A stretch of 20,467 nucleotides of DNA, taken from JADKAC01 sp964492065. GTDB taxonomy: Bacteria > Bacteroidota > Bacteroidia > Chitinophagales > BACL12. Location: contig CAZBHH010000035.1 in the NCBI GenBank assembly GCA_964492065.1, forward strand, positions 1 to 20,467, in the 5' to 3' direction. Position numbers and translations under genes: made by a program. The notes below the pieces were generated by a model that saw only the letters and a program-made list of their open reading frames with translations, ran no database searches and was not told the origin of the DNA. Shown one piece after another: positions 16,401 to 20,467 of the stretch (within the stretch, counting starts at the first letter, position 1; the number at the start of each line of letters is the position of its first letter).

Positions 16401-16537
16401 TCCAGCCAGGCATTAAATTCGGTGCGTATGTCTTCCAGTTTTGGCGAGTTGTGCATCACCGGCCAGGGTTTGTTCTGACTGAATGTAATTGCCGGCGCCA
16501 ACAGGCAGGCAAGCAGCAGGATATGCGCAATTTTCAT
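13409..16537 (-). CDS. T9SS-secreted Asp-box (sortilin/BNR-like) repeat protein with FN3 domain
   Basis: About 1042 residues from ATG 16537, chosen because it starts the signal peptide MKIAHILLLACLLAPAITFS; the open frame extends 12 codons further upstream. Repeated Asp-box motifs follow the S/T-x-D/N-x-G-x-x-W pattern, for example KTPDGGATW, KSTDGGFTW, KSTDAGETW, KTTNGGNSW and YSEDAGNTW. I count about eleven, as in sialidase or VPS10-type beta-propellers. Near residues 865-950 is a fibronectin type III domain (PSGLTVSDLTENSVVLHWDA). The last 80 residues are a type A T9SS sorting domain: FPNPATDKATISYW, then VLDISGKEV, then SGMYFIQL. It is thus exported by Sec and then T9SS to the cell surface or medium. 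No catalytic residues are visible; adhesion, glycan binding or scaffolding are options. It sits between kynU and the ACMSD pair without obvious functional connection. Confidence 0.9.
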   Translation of the reverse strand: MKIAHILLLACLLAPAITFSQNKPWPVMHNSPKLEDIRTEFNAWLDSREPKEPLPDAMENKLDDMRTKFMRWYYLMQTRVDAAGRLPDPATAAREWHAYTLAHPPVNSGTRSGGWEPFGTDEVPADGGGAGRVNVIRLHPGDDNVIFVGTASGGVWKTPDGGATWLPLTDGIPVLSIADIAIDPINPNTIYIATGDGYGYEATWQTDNDFWGGLYSAGILKSTDGGFTWEPTGLSYLQEDLEIVQRLLIHPDNPDILLAATRNGLFRSDDAATSWSNVEDTHFYDMAFKPGDADIVYAVGDRDVYKSTDAGETWTLLKNNLGEAGDRMSIETTAADPDFIYVLTGSWTTDFYKSTDGGSNWEYMNSPASKTMFFGYYDNAFTVSDVDENLVFAGGLEVTRSTNGGSNWSKKSEYYPPEGDSYVHADNHAFLCHPTDENIVYSGNDGGLFISHDKGESWTDLSDGLRIAQVYRLGLCAADPSIVLSGWQDNGTNLFDGTHWEEADLSTWDGMEAIIHPEHPDTMYLSHQYGDVYRTYNGGADWEYVAPGYGAWVTPYIMDPNNSSVMYYGAYATVYKTTNGGNSWSAKPSGLDNYIFALAVAPSNSNYVYAATLSQMKRSVNAGDSWTDITATLPVGSIGINYIAVNNLDEEKIYIALSGYADGEKVYYSEDAGNTWTNISGTLPNVPVNAIVYENNSANRVYVGTDIGVFFKDDFNSDWVLFQTGLPNVMIHELEIHYTSNKLVAATYGRGIWQSDLAANPVINTTVASAQYCNNETLDVHFSCDITFNPSNVFNAELSDASGSFTSPVVIGTLTSTASTGVISCTIPVDAATGNMYRIRVNSSDYPLTGNDNGFDIAIGCNTPSGLTVSDLTENSVVLHWDASYCAESYDIRYRELGGEWIGLTAATNSREVTGLAVNTEYEWSVQSVCLSAPVEITSGYSSIENFNTLQSGIAGGDPVLISAFPNPATDKATISYWLAVPGEYGITVLDISGKEVLPVYSGWLKAGAHSIAIDCKSLASGMYFIQLTTGQAEYKTNLIIE

Positions 16538-16647
16538 AGAGTGATTTTTACTAAAAATACGCATATTCCGCACTCTTGCAAAATTGTCATATCACAAAAA
16601 CAGCGGGGTTATATTTTCTTAAAATAGAATGGTAATTTCAAAACTCC

Positions 16648-18828
16648 ATGACACAGGATATATACAACGAACGGTTTGCACTTGCCGCCGACCTCGTCAA
16701 TTGCACATCGCATTCCATTTTTCTAACCGGGAAAGCGGGCACCGGTAAGACGACGTTCCTGAAGCATATCCGCAAGACCTCGGCGAAAAACATGGCCGTA
16801 CTCGCTCCCACAGGCGTTGCTGCAATCAATGCGGGCGGCGTAACCATGCACTCATTTTTTCTGTTGCCGTTTGAACCTTTCCTGCCTCTTTCCTCCGGGT
16901 GGGACGGCAGTTACGTGCACCAGAGCAGCGCATTCAGCAAAATACGGCTGAACAAGGCGAAGCGTGATATGATGCAGCGCCTGGAATTAATAATCATCGA
17001 CGAAATCAGTATGGTGCGCTGCGATACGCTGGATGCTACAGATGCCATACTGCGCATGGTGCGCAAAAACAATTCGCCGTTCGGCGGTGTCCAGATGCTG
17101 TTTATCGGCGATATGTTTCAGTTGCCCCCCGTGATAAAAGAAGATGAGTGGGCGCTGCTGAAAGAATATTATGAGAGCCCGTACTTTTTCCATTCCAAAG
17201 TAATACAACAAAATCCGCCGCTGCATATTGAATTGACAAAAATTTACCGGCAGAAAGAACAGCAATATATTGAACTGCTCAATAATATCCGCAACAATAC
17301 CATGAGCGCATTTGATTTTGAGCTGTTGCAAAGCAGGTATCAACCGGATTTCAAAACCAGGACAGGAGAATTTTACATCACCATATCCTCACATAATTAC
17401 AAGGCGGATGCGATTAATGCAACTGCCTTGCAACAACTGCCGGGTAAGACTTTTGTTTACAAAGGCAAAATCGAAGGCGACTTCTACGAGAACAATTTGC
17501 CCACTGAACGGGAGCTCACCCTCAAGGAAAATGCACAGGTGATGTTTATCAAAAATGATACGGGTGATTACCGCCGGTATTACAACGGGAAATTGGCACG
17601 CATACATAAATTATCAAAGGAGAGTATTGTAGTTATCACCAATGAAGACAACGAAGAGATCGAATTGGAAATAGAAGAATGGAAAAATATCAGGTACCGA
17701 TTCAATAAGGAGACAAATAAGCTGGAAGAAGAGGTGATCGGGATTTTCCGCCAGTATCCGATACGGCTGGCATGGGCAATTACCATTCACAAAAGTCAGG
17801 GGCTTACTTTTAATAAAGTGATTGTCGATGCGGGGCAATCCTTTGCGCCGGGGCAGGTATATGTGGCGCTCAGCCGCTGTACCACACTGGAGGGCATGGT
17901 ATTGCTTTCACCTGTCCGCGGCAATGTGATTCATGCGGACGAGCGCATACTCGACTTTGCATCACACGCCGACACAATGCAACACCTCTACGCCATTTTA
18001 AACCGGGAGAAACATGTGTACCTGCAGGAGCAATTGTTAAAGACATTCGATTACCGGGAAATCGTTGATGCGCTGACGGAATTTGTAAATACCCTGCCGG
18101 AAAAGTCCATTCCCGGCAAAGATGCGGCCTATGCGATGGCCTTAAAAATTTTGAACGCTGCAGAGACACAGGCGCAGGTGGCCAGCAGGTTCAGTGAAAA
18201 ATTGCCCGCCCTCATCGCCGCATATCTTGAATTTCAAAGTGCGGACTTTGAACTGAAAATGCGCAGTGGCGTTCATTGGTTTGCACGGTCAATTACCGGG
18301 GAGTTGGTTCAACCGCTGTTCCGGCATTGGAATGCTCTCGCACAGACCGCCAGGACAAAAACGCACCGGAAAGAGGTTGCCGAACTGCTGCAATTGCTGC
18401 AAGGTAAGGTATATACAATTCTGACTGCGAGATATGGCGAATTGACATTTGCAGATGCCGATGCGCACCTGCAATACAAACCCACCGGAAATGAAACAAC
18501 CGGCGTCAAAAGTGCGAAGCCGGCCAAAGGCGATAGTAAAAAAGAAAGTTTAAGGTACTACAATGACGGATTAAGCCCGGTTGAAATATCCAAAATGCGC
18601 AAACTCGCCGTCAGCACCATTGAGGGGCATCTTTCAGATTTTGTATTGACCGGTGAAGTGGATATTTTCCGTATGCTGACCGAATCGCAGGTTGAAGAAC
18701 TGATGCAGCTTCTGGAGGAGAGCGGCGATATAGCCTTAACCGATCTGCGCCGCAATGCCGGCAATGCGTTTAGCTACGGCCAGATAAAAGCAGTTATCAA
18801 TTACAGGCAGCGATTAAAAACTAACTAA
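16648..18828 (+). CDS. Pif1-like superfamily 1B helicase with C-terminal HTH domain
   Basis: 726 residues. Motifs in order: Walker A FLTGKAGTGKTTFLK (about 25-39), VLAPTGVAAINAGG (motif Ia), LIIIDEISMV (Walker B), FIGDMFQLPPV (motif III), RLAWAITIHKSQGLTFNKVIVDAG (motif V region, in two parts) and PGQVYVALSRCTTLEG (motif VI). This is the Pif1/RecD2 pattern of 5'-3' DNA helicases, which clear G-quadruplexes or support recombination and replication. After about residue 420 comes a helical region. Near residues 630-680 there is a helix-turn-helix (GLSPVEISKMRKLAVSTIEGHLSDF), like the HTH_40 domain at the end of some RecQ and Pif1-like proteins. It is divergent from the T9SS gene, and its stop overlaps the convergent ACMSD stop by eight bases. 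A weak TAATTTCA box is at 16631-16638. Confidence 0.9.
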   Translation: MTQDIYNERFALAADLVNCTSHSIFLTGKAGTGKTTFLKHIRKTSAKNMAVLAPTGVAAINAGGVTMHSFFLLPFEPFLPLSSGWDGSYVHQSSAFSKIRLNKAKRDMMQRLELIIIDEISMVRCDTLDATDAILRMVRKNNSPFGGVQMLFIGDMFQLPPVIKEDEWALLKEYYESPYFFHSKVIQQNPPLHIELTKIYRQKEQQYIELLNNIRNNTMSAFDFELLQSRYQPDFKTRTGEFYITISSHNYKADAINATALQQLPGKTFVYKGKIEGDFYENNLPTERELTLKENAQVMFIKNDTGDYRRYYNGKLARIHKLSKESIVVITNEDNEEIELEIEEWKNIRYRFNKETNKLEEEVIGIFRQYPIRLAWAITIHKSQGLTFNKVIVDAGQSFAPGQVYVALSRCTTLEGMVLLSPVRGNVIHADERILDFASHADTMQHLYAILNREKHVYLQEQLLKTFDYREIVDALTEFVNTLPEKSIPGKDAAYAMALKILNAAETQAQVASRFSEKLPALIAAYLEFQSADFELKMRSGVHWFARSITGELVQPLFRHWNALAQTARTKTHRKEVAELLQLLQGKVYTILTARYGELTFADADAHLQYKPTGNETTGVKSAKPAKGDSKKESLRYYNDGLSPVEISKMRKLAVSTIEGHLSDFVLTGEVDIFRMLTESQVEELMQLLEESGDIALTDLRRNAGNAFSYGQIKAVINYRQRLKTN

Positions 18829-19831
18829 ACTGCGCTTTCTCCAAACCCAGCCATTCCAGGGCAGTACCGTGCAACAGCCTCGCTTTCACCGCATTGCTCA
18901 GCGGAAGCGACTCAATCAATTTCCCCGGGTGGTGTTCACCTAAAGGGAAAGGGTAATCACTACCCAATGCCAATTGGTTCTCGCCGAACAGGTGTAGCAG
19001 GTATTCCAGCATTGCCGCATCGTGCACCAGCGTATCGAGGTAAAATCTCTTCAGGTAATGCATAGGGCTGACCGGGTTATCAACAGCCACCAGGTCGGGG
19101 CGCACCCGGAAACCGTGTTCAATTCTGCCTATGGTGGCGGGGAAGCTGCCTCCGCCGTGTGCGAATGCCACCTTTAAATCCGGCAATTTTTCGAACACAC
19201 CGCCGAAAATCATCGAACATATCGCCAGCGATGTTTCGGCGGGCATACCTACCAGCCAGGGCAGCCAGTACTGTTGCATTTTTTCGCCGCCCATCATATC
19301 CCAGGGGTGGACAAAGATGGCCATTTGCATCTGTGCCGCCGCCTTAAAGACGGGGAACAGTTCGGGGGCATTCAGATTCCATTGGTTGACATGGCTGCCG
19401 ATTTCGATTCCCGGCAGGTGCAATTCATTGCGGCAGCGCTCCATTTCGCAGATTGCCAGTTGCGGATCCTGTAAGGGCAGGGTTCCCAATCCCACAAACC
19501 GCTGCGGATTTCTCGATACTACCTCTGCGATAAAATCATTTTGGTAGCGACTCGTCTCAAGAGCGTGTTCCGCCTTTCCCCAATAGTGAAACATCACGGG
19601 GATAACGCTCAGCACCTGGACATTTACCTGCGTCGCATTGCAATCCCCGATGCGGACGGCCCCATCCCAGCAATTGCTTTGTATTTCGCGGAAAAACGCA
19701 TCGCCCTGCATCATCCTCGCACAGCCGGGGCAGTGATGTTCTAAATGTATGTACCGCTTATCGAAAAATTTTTCACTCCATTTGGGTAAATGTTCGGGAA
19801 TAATATGCGTATGTATATCAATTTTCAACAA
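18821..19831 (-). CDS. nbaD: 2-amino-3-carboxymuconate-6-semialdehyde decarboxylase (ACMSD)
   Basis: 336 residues, the usual length. A zinc-dependent, non-oxidative decarboxylase of the amidohydrolase superfamily. It turns ACMS, made by HAAO, into 2-aminomuconate semialdehyde and so diverts flux from NAD synthesis. The metal ligands are present: HTH (H7, H9), VHPWDM (H175), FAHGGGSFP (H225) and GSDYPFPLGE (D292). Long identities with the human enzyme can be recalled, such as WLPWLVGMPAET and the final KLIES. The start is TTG: positions 19831 and 19828 are both TTG. The family N terminus MKIDIH favours 19828, but the AGG spacing also fits 19831. It follows the HAAO gene after 71 bases on the same strand and probably shares its transcript. 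The 3' end overlaps the helicase 3' end by eight bases. Confidence 0.95.
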   Translation of the reverse strand: MLKIDIHTHIIPEHLPKWSEKFFDKRYIHLEHHCPGCARMMQGDAFFREIQSNCWDGAVRIGDCNATQVNVQVLSVIPVMFHYWGKAEHALETSRYQNDFIAEVVSRNPQRFVGLGTLPLQDPQLAICEMERCRNELHLPGIEIGSHVNQWNLNAPELFPVFKAAAQMQMAIFVHPWDMMGGEKMQQYWLPWLVGMPAETSLAICSMIFGGVFEKLPDLKVAFAHGGGSFPATIGRIEHGFRVRPDLVAVDNPVSPMHYLKRFYLDTLVHDAAMLEYLLHLFGENQLALGSDYPFPLGEHHPGKLIESLPLSNAVKARLLHGTALEWLGLEKAQFS

Positions 19832-19902
19832 ATCAATCCTGCCTGTTTTTAAAGTGAAAAAAGCGTGTCAGTATATTTTCGCAATTGCTAAGGCTGTTAG
19901 AT

Positions 19903-20421
19903 TTATTTCGGCGGCTCCATCACAAAGCCGCACTTGTCGCATGTACGCAATTGCCTGTCGCTGTAAAACTGGTTCATGATTACAGGCAATTGGGTGACGA
20001 TATTTTCCAGCGGGAAAAACTCCTCGTGCAGTTTGTTGTTGCATTTCTCGCAAAACCACATACAGGCATCCAGTTCATCATCTTTGCGGTAGCGCTCAAT
20101 CACTAGCCCCACCGTATTCGGCCCGCGGCGAGGTTGATGCGGGATGCGGGGCGGCAATAAGAACATTTCGCCTTCTTTTATATGAATCGTCCTGGGCTGT
20201 CCATCTTCCATTATGCCCACTTCGATATCGCCTTCCAATTGATAAAACAATTCCTCACCGTCTTCAAAATGATAATCCTTTCTGCTGTTCGGCCCTCCGA
20301 CAATCATAACGATGTAGTCGTCATTTTCTAAATACACCTGCTTATTGCCTACCGGAGGTTTCAACAGGTGGCGGTTTTCATCAATCCATTTTTTCAGATT
20401 CAGAGGTGCTGCTACTGCCAT
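19903..20421 (-). CDS. nbaC: 3-hydroxyanthranilate 3,4-dioxygenase (HAAO)
   Basis: 172 residues from ATG 20421 (MAVAAPLNLKKWIDENRHLL); the longer frame starting near the window edge adds 15 residues that do not look like the family. A cupin, Fe(II)-dependent enzyme that opens the ring of 3-hydroxyanthranilate to ACMS. The iron ligands H51, E57 and H95, and the substrate-binding R47, R99 and E109, match the Cupriavidus enzyme in place. The C-terminal pairs CEKC (C124, C127) and CDKC (C161, C164) form the rubredoxin-like second iron site found in bacterial, but not animal, HAAO. KPPVGNKQVY and FLLPPRIPHQP are also typical. ACMSD follows on the same strand, so product and next enzyme are encoded together. 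Confidence 0.96.
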   Translation of the reverse strand: MAVAAPLNLKKWIDENRHLLKPPVGNKQVYLENDDYIVMIVGGPNSRKDYHFEDGEELFYQLEGDIEVGIMEDGQPRTIHIKEGEMFLLPPRIPHQPRRGPNTVGLVIERYRKDDELDACMWFCEKCNNKLHEEFFPLENIVTQLPVIMNQFYSDRQLRTCDKCGFVMEPPK

Positions 20422-20442
20422 AATGTTTATTTTTGATCGGTA

Positions 20443-20450
20443 TAAATGTA
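20443..20450 (-). promoter_or_regulatory. Candidate -7 box for HAAO-ACMSD
   Basis: Minus-strand TACATTTA matches TAnnTTTG at seven of eight positions. It ends 21 bases before the HAAO ATG, so this transcript would have a short leader, unlike kynU. The expected -33 position is outside the window. Confidence 0.4.
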
Positions 20451-20467
20451 AAAAATTCTGTTGCAAT

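Noticed and set aside
20139..20149. Third partial copy (11 bases) of the 16-bp repeat
   Set aside because: It lies in frame inside the conserved HAAO coding sequence, and 11-base matches are expected by chance in this window.
1..20467. CRISPR array, prophage, toxin-antitoxin or defence island
   Set aside because: No spaced direct repeats, no phage structural or integrase genes, and no paired small genes of that kind were seen. The accessory sequence is limited to the transposase relic and the AT-rich protease/barrel pair.

Overview
This window looks like a chromosomal segment of a Bacteroidota bacterium, probably from the Chitinophagales/Saprospirales/Sphingobacteriales side. The evidence is: promoters matching the Bacteroidota -7 element TAnnTTTG; a giant secreted protein ending in a type IX secretion (T9SS) sorting domain; several short lipoproteins; a Bacteroidota-type DUF3179 protein; and a kynurenine-type tryptophan catabolism gene set. 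Most of it is dense, ordinary housekeeping and catabolic sequence. I did not find a convincing undescribed defence, mobile or biosynthetic system.

Layout. 1-54: the 5' part of a CAU-anticodon tRNA (minus strand) with its own perfect -7 promoter. 93-2379: a nitroreductase (minus), a DUF3179 lipoprotein (plus) and a small conserved lipoprotein (minus). 2489-5806: an MFS efflux-type transporter, then a glutamine-dependent asparagine synthetase. 5920-9218: a tight plus-strand run of LUD-domain protein, LpxH, an exported beta-propeller-like protein and release factor 1 (prfA). 9273-11115: a minus-strand pair, an outer-membrane beta-barrel-like protein followed by an S41-family lipoprotein protease. 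11116-12052: an AT-rich, gene-poor stretch with a frameshifted transposase relic, a strong hairpin and a possible decayed small gene. 12053-20421: kynureninase, a T9SS-exported Asp-box protein, a Pif1-type helicase (plus), ACMSD and 3-hydroxyanthranilate dioxygenase.

How the genes fit together. Kynureninase makes 3-hydroxyanthranilate, HAAO opens its ring, and ACMSD decarboxylates the product towards 2-aminomuconate semialdehyde. These three are on one strand but are split by the T9SS gene and the helicase. A strong terminator isolates kynU from the T9SS gene. The LUD-lpxH-propeller-prfA run has overlapping or near-touching frames and one clear promoter at its head. The S41/barrel pair and the transposase relic are more AT-rich than the genes around them, which suggests an inserted segment.

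The most interesting signal is regulatory. At least four genes (DUF3179, MFS, LUD, kynU) have a TAnnTTTG-like box ending only 4-6 bases before the start codon, so their messages are probably leaderless or nearly so.
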